From assembly GCF_039534165.1 (NCBI RefSeq), contig NZ_BAAAUX010000002.1, forward strand, positions 124,001 through 188,000: a stretch of DNA of 64,000 nt, given 5' to 3'. The position numbers were made by a program, and so were the translations under genes. Position 1 is the first letter of the stretch; the number at the start of each line of letters is the position of its first letter. Below the pieces are notes generated by a model. That model was not told the DNA's origin. It saw only the letters and a list, made by a program, of their open reading frames with translations, and did no database searches. This document shows, one piece after another, positions 1 to 7,671 of the stretch. This DNA comes from Saccharopolyspora_D taberi. GTDB taxonomy: Bacteria; Actinomycetota; Actinomycetes; Mycobacteriales; Pseudonocardiaceae.

Positions 1-769
1 CGCGCGGTGGTAGCAGCGGCTGCTGCGCCCGGGCCTGGCGGACGCCGAACGCGGCGAGCAGCACCACCGCGGCGACCAGCAGCCCGGCCGAGCCCCCGCC
101 GTCGAGACCGTAGATCAGCGCGGCCATCCCGGCGATTCCCAGCACCGCCCCGATCAGGTCGGGGCGGACTCCGCGATGTCCAGGCAGGTCCGGCAGCAGC
201 ACCGGGGTCAGCACCGCGACCAGCGCCGCGATCGGCACGTTGACGTAGAGGCACCAGCGCCAGTCCAGATAGCCGACGAGCACACCGCCCAGGACCAGGC
301 CGAGCGCCCCGCCGGCTCCGGCGACCGCGCTGAAGCGGCCGAGCGCGCGGGCGCGCTCGCGCTGGCCGGTGAACAGCGCGGCGAGCAACGCCATGGTCGA
401 CGGCGCGAGCAGTGCGGCGAACGCGCCCTGCGCGGCGCGGGCGGCGATCAGCATGACGGCGCCGTTCGCGGCGCCACCGGCGGCCGAGGCGAGGCCGAAG
501 CCGATCACCCCGATCAGCAGGCTGCGCCTGCGCCCGAGCGCGTCGGCGATGCGCCCGCCGAGCAGCAGCAGCGAGCCGAAGGCGAGCATGTAGGCCGTCA
601 CGACCCACTGCCGGTCGCCGTCGGTAAGCCCCAGATCGCGCTGCGCCCAGGGCAGGGCGATGTTCACGATCGTCGTGTCCAGCAACACCATCAGCTGCGC
701 CGCGCTGATCAGCGTGAAACCCCACCACGGCCGGTGGGCGGTCCCCGCGGTGGGGGCTGTCGTGGTCAT
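1..769 (-). CDS. MFS drug-efflux transporter, DHA2/EmrB-QacA type (C-terminus off the left edge)
   Basis: Integral membrane proton-driven exporter, probably of drugs or toxic metabolites. Reading down from the ATG at 769, the N-terminus runs into a first membrane helix containing LDTTIVNIALP, the signature of DHA2 family proteins, followed by the helix 2-3 loop motif GRIADALGRRR. About 256 residues are present, and the frame is still open at position 1, so the gene is partial; the family is usually 450-500 residues with 14 helices. It faces the TetR gene at 890 across a 120-bp divergent promoter region, the usual arrangement for a repressor-controlled efflux pump. The family is clear; the substrate cannot be read from sequence. 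Confidence 0.9.
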   Translation of the reverse strand, partial: MTTTAPTAGTAHRPWWGFTLISAAQLMVLLDTTIVNIALPWAQRDLGLTDGDRQWVVTAYMLAFGSLLLLGGRIADALGRRRSLLIGVIGFGLASAAGGAANGAVMLIAARAAQGAFAALLAPSTMALLAALFTGQRERARALGRFSAVAGAGGALGLVLGGVLVGYLDWRWCLYVNVPIAALVAVLTPVLLPDLPGHRGVRPDLIGAVLGIAGMAALIYGLDGGGSAGLLVAAVVLLAAFGVRQARAQQPLLPPR

Positions 770-821
770 CGGTCGATGTCTCCCTCGCTCGGTCGGTGCG
801 CAGCAGCATGCCAGCAATAAC

Positions 822-834
822 TTAACCGAGTCAA
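822..834. promoter_or_regulatory. Candidate operator between the MFS and TetR genes
   Basis: A 13-bp imperfect palindrome, TTAAC-CGA-GTCAA, with one mismatch in the half sites. It sits in an AT-rich patch flanked by ATAA and TTAT in the middle of the divergent intergenic region. TetR proteins usually bind such a dyad between themselves and their target, so it is the best operator candidate here. No binding data; inference from position and symmetry. Confidence 0.4.
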
Positions 835-889
835 AAAATTATCCAAGGCAGATGATTGCCCTGGTCTGGTTCCCGGGTAGCCTGGCGGG

Positions 890-1522
890 ATGAGCGAGCA
901 GGGGTTGCGGGCCCGCAAGAAGGAGCGAACGCGCCGGGCGATCTCGGACGCCGCGATCCGGCTGTTCCTGGAGTCGGGGTTCGACCGGGTCCCGGTCGCC
1001 GAGGTCGCGGCGGCGGCCGAGGTCTCCAAGCCGACGCTGTTCAGCTACTTCCCGACCAAGGAGGACCTGGTCCTGCACCGCTTCGCCGACCACGTCGACG
1101 AAGCCGCCCGGGTCGTGCGGGAACGCCCGGGCGGCCAGGCGCCGCTGGACGCGCTGCGCGAGCACCACCTGCGCGGCCTGAAGGAGCGCGACCCGATCAC
1201 GGGGCTCAGCGACGAGGAAGAAGTCCTGGCGTACAACCGGCTTCTCTACGGAACGCCGGGTCTGGTCGCGCGGCTGTCCCGGTTCACCGACCGCTCGACG
1301 GAACTGCTGGCGGAGGCGTTGCGCGACGCCGTCGGCTCCGGTGATCTCGTGGCGCGGCTCGCGGCCGGGCAGATCGTCGCCGTGCAGCGGCTGCTGGCGC
1401 TGGAGAACTACGAGCGGCTGGCGGCGGGGGAGAGCGCGCGGAAGCGGTATCCGGCGGCGGTCAAGGATGCGAACCGGGCTTTCGAGCTGCTCGGTTCGGG
1501 GCTGGGTTCCTACTGCGGCTGA
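890..1522 (+). CDS. TetR-family repressor, likely controlling the divergent efflux pump
   Basis: A 210-residue regulator with an N-terminal TetR helix-turn-helix (about residues 10-55: an AISDAAIRLFLESGF first helix, then VAEVAAAAEVSKPTLFSYFPTKEDL). The Ser-Lys-x-Thr-Leu-Phe-x-Tyr-Phe recognition helix is typical. The C-terminal ligand domain is not assignable. Length is normal for the family. Transcribed divergently from the DHA2 transporter, so the simplest role is ligand-released repression of that pump and of itself. Confidence 0.9.
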   Translation: MSEQGLRARKKERTRRAISDAAIRLFLESGFDRVPVAEVAAAAEVSKPTLFSYFPTKEDLVLHRFADHVDEAARVVRERPGGQAPLDALREHHLRGLKERDPITGLSDEEEVLAYNRLLYGTPGLVARLSRFTDRSTELLAEALRDAVGSGDLVARLAAGQIVAVQRLLALENYERLAAGESARKRYPAAVKDANRAFELLGSGLGSYCG

Positions 1523-2432
1523 GTGTTCCTGCCGCGGCTGATTCGTTGCTGTGCGGCTGGATCTTTCCGCCGCGGGCGGGATCTTCCCTCCGTGACCGGA
1601 GATTCTCGCCGGGGTCAAATGTCCGACGGCCAGATCCGTGCCTGAATCGTCCTGAGTGGACAGATCTGGCAGAGTCGCGCCGACCGGGACTGGGAAGGGG
1701 TGTTTCCCGGTCGGCGCGCTCCTGGTTGTCCTCAGTGGACTTGCTGTTGGTCGTCCTCCTGCGTCACCTCCTCACTCGCGGGCGCAACGGCCGTCGCTAC
1801 CGGTGCGTCCGCGTTGTTCTCGCGCTGCGCGGCCCTGCGAGCTCGGCCGGATTCGTCGTGGACACGGGGAATACCACTCTCCTGGTCGTGACGGGGTGCG
1901 GGATGATTCCGGTAAAGGAGAAAGGGAATTGTCGGCGGCGGCCGCTTGGTGGTTCAGGGGATCAGCTCCGGTCGACCGGTGGTTCCGGATCGGTCTCGGG
2001 CCGACAACGGCGACGTTAGCATCGTGGAAACAGACCGTACAGTCACCCGAACGGTCTTGACTACTCGAACATCTTGGGTTCTTGGTTGTCCGAACGGCCT
2101 TGGCTCCCGGGCCCGGAATTCGAAATCCGCGACCATCACCCGATCCGCCGCTTGCGCGGCTGTCGGTAAGGCCATTAGTACGCGTCCGCTACTGCCTTTC
2201 GCGCACCCGCTTGTACCAATTGGCGGGCCACGGTACGTGGGCGCGCTGCTCCACTCGTGTCAACGGAGTCGTTTTCGGACTGCACGATTCGGGGATCACC
2301 GTATCTATTCCATCGGGTATAGGGTCTCCGGGAACTGATGAAGAGCAACGGCAATCGGCCGTTGTTCAGGATGGGTGAAATTCTGTCGGCGAAGCCGAAC
2401 ATCGTCACCGGTGCTCCGGGAGGAATGCTGTC
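1523..2432. other. Gene-free stretch of about 900 bp
   Basis: No frame here has both a credible start with ribosome binding site and protein-like composition. The longest open frame (plus strand, 1546-2019) has a biased, non-globular translation. GC content drops noticeably compared with the flanks, particularly at 1990-2430. The stretch holds three spaced direct repeats (2048-2101) and a 10-bp hairpin (2343-2367, loop aatcg) about 65 bp ahead of the HTH gene. One minus-strand frame around 1720-1960 reads like a polar protein C-terminus but has no start codon, so it may be a decayed remnant. Confidence 0.6.
2048..2101 (+). repeat. Three direct repeats, CGAAC-nn-(T/C)CTTG
   Basis: Copies begin at 2048 (cgaacggtcttg), 2066 (cgaacatcttg, one base shorter) and 2091 (cgaacggccttg). 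The outer two agree at 11 of 12 positions. They lie 18 and 25 bp apart in a low-GC patch without genes, upstream of the HTH gene at 2433. Iterated direct repeats of this length are typical of regulator-binding or iteron-like sites, but nothing else here suggests a replication origin. Confidence 0.4.
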
Positions 2433-2684
2433 GTGAAGTGGAACCTGCGGCTGGTCGCGGCCCAGCGGGGGATCTGGAAGTCGAGCGAACTGCAGCGCCG
2501 GTTCGCGGAGGAGGGCCTGGTGGTCTCGGCGGGCAAGATGTCGCACCTGTGGTCGGGCACGCCGAGCAGCCTGAAGCTCCACGACCTCGACCTGATGTGC
2601 TCCGCGCTCGGGTGCGAGGTCGGCGACCTGCTGATCCCGGAGCGGACCGCGTGCCCGGCACGGGTCGCCGGGGGCGGCGAGTGA
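2433..2684 (+). CDS. Small Cro/C1-type HTH protein
   Basis: An 83-residue protein beginning MKWNLRLVAAQRGIWKSSEL, the hallmark of a group of small actinobacterial HTH proteins often carried by mobile elements. The helix-turn-helix covers about residues 5-65 (KSSELQRRFAEEG...SAGKMSHLWSG), followed by LDLMCSALGCEVGDLLIPE. The GTG start is preceded by gggagga at 2418-2424. Its stop overlaps the GTG of the next gene (GTGA at 2681), so the two are translationally coupled. It may be an autoregulator of this pair. No integrase or transposase is nearby. Confidence 0.75.
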   Translation: MKWNLRLVAAQRGIWKSSELQRRFAEEGLVVSAGKMSHLWSGTPSSLKLHDLDLMCSALGCEVGDLLIPERTACPARVAGGGE

Positions 2685-3442
2685 ACACCTACCTGGCCGG
2701 CTCCTTATGGGTGCTCTCGTCCGTGCTGGCCGCCGCCCTGGTCGCGTACCTGGTGCGGCGGATCGGCCAGGACGAGGGCAGACCCGGCAACAACGACGCG
2801 GCGGGCCAGGTCTTCACCATCGTCAGCGGCCTGCACGCGGTGGTCGTCGCGTTCGTTCTGATCACCCTGTTCGACACGGTCAGCTCGGCGCGGGCGGGAA
2901 CCTACGACGAGGCCGAGAGCCTGGTGGCGGTGGCGTGGGCGGTGGACGCGCTGCCCGGGGAGGCCGGCAGCGAGGTCCGCGGGCTCGGCCGCGACTACGC
3001 GGGCACCGTCGTCGACGCGGAGTGGCCGCAGATGCGCGGCGGGCAGGACGTCACCGGGCCGGGCTGGGAGCAGCTGGACCGGCTGCGCGCGGCGGTGCTG
3101 GCGGCCGAGGCGGACGGCGAGTGGCAGGAGGAGCGCAAGAGCGAGGCCGCGGCCAGGCTGGACGAGGTCTACGAGAAGCGGCAGGAACGGCTCAACACCG
3201 CCTTCGACCGCAGCGTGGTGGCGGTGGTGTGGTTCGTGCTGATCGCGGGCAGCGTCATCTGCGTGCTGCTGCCGAACCTGTTCGGCGGCACCCGGATGGC
3301 CACCCACATCATCGTGGTGTCCACCCTGGCCGGAGCGCTGAGCCTGCTGCTGTTCGCGATCTACCAGCTGCAGAACCCGTTCGGCGGCGGATCGTGGATC
3401 GAGCCGGACGCGTTCCGCTGGGCGCTGGCCAGGCTCGGCTGA
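2681..3442 (+). CDS. Membrane protein, DUF4239-like (bestrophin-related)
   Basis: 253 residues. There are two N-terminal membrane helices (about 3-23 and 45-65), a soluble central region with a charged, probably coiled-coil stretch (LAAEADGEWQEERKSEAAARL) and two C-terminal helices (about 180-200 and 207-228). This order matches DUF4239 proteins, a family of unknown function related to bestrophin channels. The GTG start overlaps the upstream stop. The next gene begins two bases after this stop, so the three genes 2433-4592 look like one operon. Family assignment is from topology and motif style, not a search. Confidence 0.65.
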   Translation: MNTYLAGSLWVLSSVLAAALVAYLVRRIGQDEGRPGNNDAAGQVFTIVSGLHAVVVAFVLITLFDTVSSARAGTYDEAESLVAVAWAVDALPGEAGSEVRGLGRDYAGTVVDAEWPQMRGGQDVTGPGWEQLDRLRAAVLAAEADGEWQEERKSEAAARLDEVYEKRQERLNTAFDRSVVAVVWFVLIAGSVICVLLPNLFGGTRMATHIIVVSTLAGALSLLLFAIYQLQNPFGGGSWIEPDAFRWALARLG

Positions 3443-3443
3443 C

Positions 3444-4592
3444 GTGGCGGCGGTCGTCGCCGTCGGGATGGTCCTCGCGCTCGCGCTCGGCCCGGCGCCT
3501 GCCCAGGCTCCGACCCCGGTCGCGGAGCCGGACTGCGCGTTTTTCCGCGTGCACAACGGTTTCGCGGGCGGGGTGTCGGACCTTTCCCGGTTCGAGTTGC
3601 CCTCCGGTGCCGAAACCCCGCTCGGCGAACTGGATTACCGGGTCAACGCGATCGGATACTCCCAGGACCAGAACCTCGTCTACGGCATCGTCCACAGGGG
3701 ACGGGGCGGGCAGGTGTTTCCGGGCGGCCGGGTCATCACGATCGACCGCGGCGGCAACACCGCGGATCGGGGGCCGGTCCGGGGATTTCCGCTTGTGGTG
3801 AACGCCACCGGTGGTGCCATTTCCGGAAATCGGTGGTACGTCCGGGATCAATTCTTTCTGCACGTGCTGCGGGTGGATCCGGAAAGTCCGGATTATCTGC
3901 GCATCGTCCGATCGGTCCCGTTGTGGCCCTGGAGTTCCGGGATGGGCGACTTCGACGTGGACCCGGACAGCGGAATGCTCTACGGCGTGGCCGCCGCGTG
4001 GCACGGCGAGCCCGTCGTGGTCCGCGTCGATCCGGACAGCGGGCACGTGTCGGCGGTCGCCCGTGCGGACCTGCCGCACGGTGCGGAGTTCGGCTCGACC
4101 GTGCTCGGGCCGGACGGCGCGCTGTACGTCACCGCGAACGCCACGGCGGGGGCGAGCGTGCTCTACCGGGTCGAGCGGGACGGGTCGTCGCGGCGGCTGG
4201 CCACCGGGTCACCCGCGGCGAGCACCGACGGAGCCGGATGCCTGACGCGGTCGGCACCGCCGGAGCCGCCAACGCCGCCAGAGTCGCCAGCACCGGATCC
4301 ACCGGTACCGCCGGATCCACCGGTACCGCCACAGGCACCGCCGCCGGACATGCCACCGGCGCCGCCCTTCCCGGTACCGCGTCCGCCGAGCCCGAGCCCG
4401 GTGCCGCCTGAGGCGCGCCCGCCGCTGCCGCCTCCACCACCGCCTCCGACCATCCGCGCACGCGAGAAACCGGAGGAAGAAGAGGACGCCGAAGCAAGCG
4501 GGCACACCACCGAGGAGAAGCGGCGTTGGGGCTTGGCGATGCTCCTGGTCCTGCTAGGAGCGAGTGCGGCGGGACGGCGAATCGCCCGCTGA
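3444..4592 (+). CDS. Secreted propeller-like protein with proline-rich linker and C-terminal membrane anchor
   Basis: 382 residues in four parts. A signal peptide covers about 1-22 (ALALGPAPAQA cleavage region). Residues 25-270 carry repeated strands with Tyr-Gly-Val/Ile and Asp-x-Asp-Ser-Gly elements (DFDVDPDSGMLYGVA, VRVDPDSGHVSAVA), resembling DUF6923/YncE-like propellers. Residues 273-340 are almost purely Pro-Pro-x repeats. An acidic segment (EKPEEEEDAE) follows, then a short hydrophobic helix ending in RRIAR, which looks like a tail anchor. It probably displays the propeller outside the membrane across the cell wall. Start GTG two bases after the DUF4239 stop. Ligand unknown. Confidence 0.65.
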   Translation: MAAVVAVGMVLALALGPAPAQAPTPVAEPDCAFFRVHNGFAGGVSDLSRFELPSGAETPLGELDYRVNAIGYSQDQNLVYGIVHRGRGGQVFPGGRVITIDRGGNTADRGPVRGFPLVVNATGGAISGNRWYVRDQFFLHVLRVDPESPDYLRIVRSVPLWPWSSGMGDFDVDPDSGMLYGVAAAWHGEPVVVRVDPDSGHVSAVARADLPHGAEFGSTVLGPDGALYVTANATAGASVLYRVERDGSSRRLATGSPAASTDGAGCLTRSAPPEPPTPPESPAPDPPVPPDPPVPPQAPPPDMPPAPPFPVPRPPSPSPVPPEARPPLPPPPPPPTIRAREKPEEEEDAEASGHTTEEKRRWGLAMLLVLLGASAAGRRIAR

Positions 4593-4698
4593 CGCGCTGA
4601 TCCAGTGTGGACGGTTGTTGCGAGGTCCTGGCAGTTGCGCCGTTGTCGCACGGTTGAGCGGAGAACTACCGTTGTCGTGACGACGCGGGAGGTATCCG

Positions 4699-5736
4699 GT
4701 GGCCAACGGGCACGGGCACGGACTTGGGAAACACGGGCACGGACACGGACACCGCAGCGGTTCGGGCTGGCGGGCGCGGCTGCGCCACGCGCTCACCCCG
4801 CACAGCCACGACCCGGCAGGCGCTGTCGACGGTTCCCTTCAGGCGAGCCGCCGGGGAATGCGGGCGCTGTGGCTGTCGTTCGGCGCGTTGACGCTGACCG
4901 CGACCGGGCAGGCCGTCCTGGTCGGGTTCACCGGCTCGGTCGCGCTGCTCGGCGACACCCTGCACAACTTCGCCGACGCGCTGACCGCGGTCCCGCTGGC
5001 CATCGCGTTCCTGCTCGCCCGCAGGTCCGCGAGCAGGCGGTTCACCTACGGTCTCGGCCGCGCCGAGGACCTGGCCGGGCTGCTGATCCTCGCCGTCATC
5101 GCGACCTCGGCGGTGCTGGCCGGGTGGGAGGCGGTCCGCAGGCTGGCCCAGCCGCAGCAGATCGACCACCTCGGCTGGGTCGCGGCAGCGGGGCTGCTCG
5201 GCTTCGCCGGGAACGAGCTGGTCGCCCGCTACCGCATCGTCGTCGGGCGGCGGATCGGTTCGGCCGCGTTGGTCGCCGACGGCCTGCACGCGCGGGCGGA
5301 CGGCTTCACCAGCCTGGCGGTCCTGCTCGCCGCAGGCGGCGCGGCGCTCGGCTGGACCTGGGCGGATCCGGTGGTCGGCCTGGCCATCACCGCCGCGATC
5401 GGCTCGGTGCTGTGGTCGGCGGCCAAGGAGGTGCTGGGCCGCGTGCTCGACGCGGTCGACCCGGAAGACCTGGGCCGCGCCGAGCGGGCGCTGGCGGAGA
5501 CGCCCGGGGTCCGCGCGGTCAGCGGGCTGCGGATGCGCTGGGTCGGCCACCAGCTGCGCGCCGAGACAGAGCTGGACGTCGATCCGGCGCTGTCGCTGGC
5601 CGAGGCGCACCGGATCGCCCACGACGCCGAGCACCGCATGATGCACGCGCTTCCCCGGCTGCGGGCGGCGATCGTGCACGCACATCCCGCAAGGTCCTCA
5701 GCGCACGAGATCACCGCGCACCACCGGCTCGCCTGA
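4699..5736 (+). CDS. Cation diffusion facilitator (CDF) metal exporter
   Basis: 345 residues. The N-terminus is His-rich (HGHGLGKHGHGHGH), followed by six predicted membrane helices. Metal-site motifs sit in helix 2 (LLGDTLHNFADAL, the HxxxD pattern) and helix 5 (VADGLHARADGFTSL), as in zinc and cobalt exporters. The C-terminal cytoplasmic domain (about 250-330) ends in a His-containing tail. The GTG start has gggaggt seven bases upstream. It converges tail to tail with the TetR gene, the two stop codons being adjacent (TGATCA). Likely efflux of Zn2+, Co2+ or similar ions; the exact metal is not deducible. Confidence 0.9.
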   Translation: MANGHGHGLGKHGHGHGHRSGSGWRARLRHALTPHSHDPAGAVDGSLQASRRGMRALWLSFGALTLTATGQAVLVGFTGSVALLGDTLHNFADALTAVPLAIAFLLARRSASRRFTYGLGRAEDLAGLLILAVIATSAVLAGWEAVRRLAQPQQIDHLGWVAAAGLLGFAGNELVARYRIVVGRRIGSAALVADGLHARADGFTSLAVLLAAGGAALGWTWADPVVGLAITAAIGSVLWSAAKEVLGRVLDAVDPEDLGRAERALAETPGVRAVSGLRMRWVGHQLRAETELDVDPALSLAEAHRIAHDAEHRMMHALPRLRAAIVHAHPARSSAHEITAHHRLA

Positions 5737-6432
5737 TCAGCCCAGCGAGGCGACGAGGTTGCGCAGCTCGGCCCGGTAGATCGCGCCGGGGTCGTTGGCC
5801 ACGGCGCTCAGGTGGCCGTGGATCTCCAGGCTCACCAGGCCGTGCATGCGCCCCCAGACGCGCAGCGCGAGCGCGACGACGGCGGGCGAGAGGTCGCCGG
5901 CTTCGGTCTCGATCTTGGACCGGTAGCCGGCCGGGAAGTCCGACCAGGCGAAGCCGTCGTCCGGTTCCGCCGTGCACGCGGCGGCCACGAGCCGGTTGAG
6001 CCCGCCGCAGATGCGGCGCGCGGCCTGCGCGGCCGGGCCGTCGTCGGGCGCCCGGTACCCGGGAACCGGATCGCCGTAGATGAGCCGGAATCCCTGCGGA
6101 TTGCTCAACGACCAGTCCCGCAGGGCGTCGCCCCAGGCGAGGAGTCGCTCACCGGGATCGTCGGGCGCCGCGTCGCGCGCGCTCTCCAGCGCGTCGGCGA
6201 GCGCGGCACCGAGGTCGCCGATCAGAGCGGTGACCAGATCGTCACGGGTGGGGAAGTAGCTGTAGATGGCGCGCGCGGTCATCCCCATCTCGCGGGCGAT
6301 GCCGCGCAGCGAGATCCCGCCCGGGCCCGCTTCGGCCATCTGCCGGAGCGCGATCGTCATGATCTCGCGGGTCGTCTCCGCGCGGAGCCGTTCTCGTCGG
6401 CTGGTGATCGCTGGCACCTTGACACCGTACAC
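5737..6432 (-). CDS. TetR-family regulator with WHG-type C-terminal domain
   Basis: 231 residues. The N-terminal HTH spans about residues 15-65 (EIMTIALRQMAEAGPGGISLRGIAREMGMTARAIYSYFPTRDDLVTAL). The C-terminal half carries a WGRMHGLVSLEIHGHL segment typical of the WHG subgroup. It is divergent from the DUF1330 gene at 6516, with paired dyads between them (6459-6495), so it probably controls itself and that gene. The convergent CDF exporter ends at the adjacent base, but nothing links their regulation. Confidence 0.88.
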   Translation of the reverse strand: MYGVKVPAITSRRERLRAETTREIMTIALRQMAEAGPGGISLRGIAREMGMTARAIYSYFPTRDDLVTALIGDLGAALADALESARDAAPDDPGERLLAWGDALRDWSLSNPQGFRLIYGDPVPGYRAPDDGPAAQAARRICGGLNRLVAAACTAEPDDGFAWSDFPAGYRSKIETEAGDLSPAVVALALRVWGRMHGLVSLEIHGHLSAVANDPGAIYRAELRNLVASLG

Positions 6433-6458
6433 CGTTGCATTAGTCTTCGTCGTGGCAA

Positions 6459-6495
6459 AAGTACACGCCGTGTCAAAAAGATTCGCCGTGTACTT
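6459..6495. promoter_or_regulatory. Dyad operator region for the TetR/DUF1330 pair
   Basis: Two symmetric elements overlap. AAGTACACG at 6459-6467 is exactly mirrored by CGTGTACTT at 6487-6495. Inside the first arm lies an 11-bp perfect palindrome, ACACG-C-CGTGT, at 6463-6473. A minus-strand TTGACA (-35-like, 6471-6476) lies in it, so bound repressor would block TetR transcription. A further GTACAC occurs at 6428-6433 over the TetR start. Confidence 0.5.
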
Positions 6496-6515
6496 CTTGA
6501 GCGACAGGAGTGCAC

Positions 6516-6815
6516 ATGACTGCGTACGTGCTGGTTGAAGCCGAGGTCCACGACTACGACCGCGCCGACGAGTACCGGGTGCTGGCCGAGGAGTCGATCC
6601 GCCGCCACGGCGGCCGGTACCTGATCCAGGGCACCGTGCCGGAGGCGGTCGAGGGGGCCTGGCCCAACCCCTCGCGGGTCACCACCGTCGTGGAGTTCCC
6701 GGACCTGGCCGCGCTGCGGGAGTGGTACGACTCGGACGAGTACCAGGCGGCGAAGGCGGTCCGCGAGGGCGCGATCGACGTCCGGTTGCTGGTCGCTCCC
6801 GGAAAGTCCGCTTAA
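6516..6815 (+). CDS. DUF1330 small protein
   Basis: 99 residues with the DUF1330 pattern: AYVLVEAEVHDYDRADEYRVLAEESIRRHGGRYLIQG at the start and VVEFPDLAALREWYDSDEYQAAKAVRE in the second half, the ferredoxin-like fold of dimeric alpha/beta-barrel proteins. Start chosen at ATG 6516 (aggag at 6506-6510); an in-frame GTG at 6510 overlaps that site. Function of the family is unknown. Divergent TetR gene suggests induction by a small molecule. Confidence 0.85.
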   Translation: MTAYVLVEAEVHDYDRADEYRVLAEESIRRHGGRYLIQGTVPEAVEGAWPNPSRVTTVVEFPDLAALREWYDSDEYQAAKAVREGAIDVRLLVAPGKSA

Positions 6816-6867
6816 CGCCAACGAAAAAACCGGGGACGTCCGGCTCGTGGGACGGATTCGCCGTTGG

Positions 6868-6896
6868 TTGACATGGTTTCACCGCGGTGGTGACGA
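6868..6896 (+). promoter_or_regulatory. Promoter of the ssuE leader
   Basis: A perfect -35 box TTGACA (6868-6873), a 17-bp spacer and a poor -10 region (tgacga, 6891-6896), then seven bases to the GTG at 6904. Transcription would begin at or next to the first codon, so the leader frame would be leaderless. The same spacing is found at the three other leader promoters in this region. Confidence 0.5.
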
Positions 6897-6903
6897 TTGG
6901 ACC

Positions 6904-6981
6904 GTGATGCACTCGGTTCTCCGCACCAGGCGCAGGCATCCGGACCTCCTCCGCGTGTCCGGCCAGGCGTGTCGGTACTGA
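6904..6981 (+). CDS. Leaderless Cys-containing leader peptide upstream of ssuE (attenuator)
   Basis: A 25-codon frame (GTG ATG CAC ...; the ATG at 6907 is the alternative start) ending at TGA 6979-6981. It contains the motif RRRHPDLLRVSGQACRY. This matches short actinobacterial peptides with the pattern RH-x-DL-x-R-V-x-x-x-x-C found ahead of sulfur-assimilation operons. No ribosome binding site precedes it, and the promoter places the transcript start at the start codon. In mycobacteria, cysteine-rich leaderless short frames attenuate downstream genes according to cysteine supply; a similar role is inferred here from the Cys codon three codons before the stop. Confidence 0.6.
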   Translation: MMHSVLRTRRRHPDLLRVSGQACRY

Positions 6982-7051
6982 TCGATCGAAAGCCGCAGTG
7001 CGACGGGGAAAACCGCCCGCCGCCAACATCAGCCATCATCAGGAGCACGCT

Positions 7052-7612
7052 GTGTCCACCGCCCTCGTCATCTCCGGGAGTCCTTCCTCCACGTCGAAGA
7101 CCGAACGGTTCGCCGACCACGTCACCCGGCGGCTGGTCGCCGACGGCACCGCCGCCGAACACCTGCGGCTGCGCGGCCTTCCGGCCGAACCGCTGCTGAC
7201 CGCCGACACCTCGCACCCGGACATCGCCGCCGCGGTCAAGGCGGTCATCGACGCCGACGGGATCGTGCTGGCGACCCCGACCTACAAGGCCGCCTACTCC
7301 GGTCTGCTCAAGGTCTTCCTCGACCTGCTGCCGCAGTTCGGTTTCGCGGGCAAGGCGGTCCTGCCGCTGGCCACCGGCGGAACGGTCGCGCACGTGCTGG
7401 CGCTGGACTACGGGTTGCGCCCGGTCGTGCAGTCGCTCGGCCCGCGCCACGTGGTGCAGAGCCTCTTCCTGCTGAGCAAGCACCTCCTGGTGTCGGGGGA
7501 CGACTTCGGCGTGCACCCCGACAGCGCCGGACCGCTGGACGACGTGCTCGCCCAGTTCCGCAAGGCGCTCGACGGCGTCCCGCACGACACCGTTCTCGGT
7601 CGCTCGGCCTGA
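7052..7612 (+). CDS. ssuE: SsuE-like NADPH-dependent FMN reductase
   Basis: 186 residues, a flavodoxin-fold reductase that supplies reduced FMN to a two-component monooxygenase such as the sulfonate desulfonation enzyme SsuD. The N-terminal FMN phosphate loop is visible (LVISGSPSSTSKTERF), as is the SsuE-type TPTYKAAYSGLLKVFLDLLP motif around residues 75-95. Start at GTG 7052 with aggag at 7041-7045. A Cys-containing leader lies 70 bp upstream, consistent with sulfur control. No SsuD or other monooxygenase partner is in the window, so the partner must be encoded elsewhere. Confidence 0.85.
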   Translation: MSTALVISGSPSSTSKTERFADHVTRRLVADGTAAEHLRLRGLPAEPLLTADTSHPDIAAAVKAVIDADGIVLATPTYKAAYSGLLKVFLDLLPQFGFAGKAVLPLATGGTVAHVLALDYGLRPVVQSLGPRHVVQSLFLLSKHLLVSGDDFGVHPDSAGPLDDVLAQFRKALDGVPHDTVLGRSA

Positions 7613-7623
7613 CCGGCGCCGAA

Positions 7624-7654
7624 AAGGGGCGGCACCCACGAGGTGCCGCCCCTT
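7624..7654. terminator. Bidirectional terminator between ssuE and the solute-binding protein gene
   Basis: A perfect 13-bp stem (aaggggcggcacc at 7624-7636, complement at 7642-7654) with a five-base loop cacga. It lies between the convergent stops at 7612 and 7672, and the A/T-rich stem ends give short U runs in both directions. Confidence 0.85.
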
Positions 7655-7671
7655 CTTCGTGCCCTGCCGCG

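Noticed and set aside
1720..1960. Minus-strand frame ending in a polar Glu/Asp/Gln-rich tail that looks protein-like
   Set aside because: No ATG, GTG or TTG exists between the upstream stop and the segment, so it can only be a remnant; too little to name.
1546..2019. Open plus-strand frame of 157 codons in the gene-free stretch
   Set aside because: Composition is dominated by Arg, Ser and Gly as in random high-GC frames, with no ribosome binding site or domain-like pattern.
4262..4450. Pro-rich repeat region taken as a DNA repeat array or CRISPR-like element
   Set aside because: The units are irregular CCG/CCA-rich codons in frame for Pro-Pro-x; there are no spacers.
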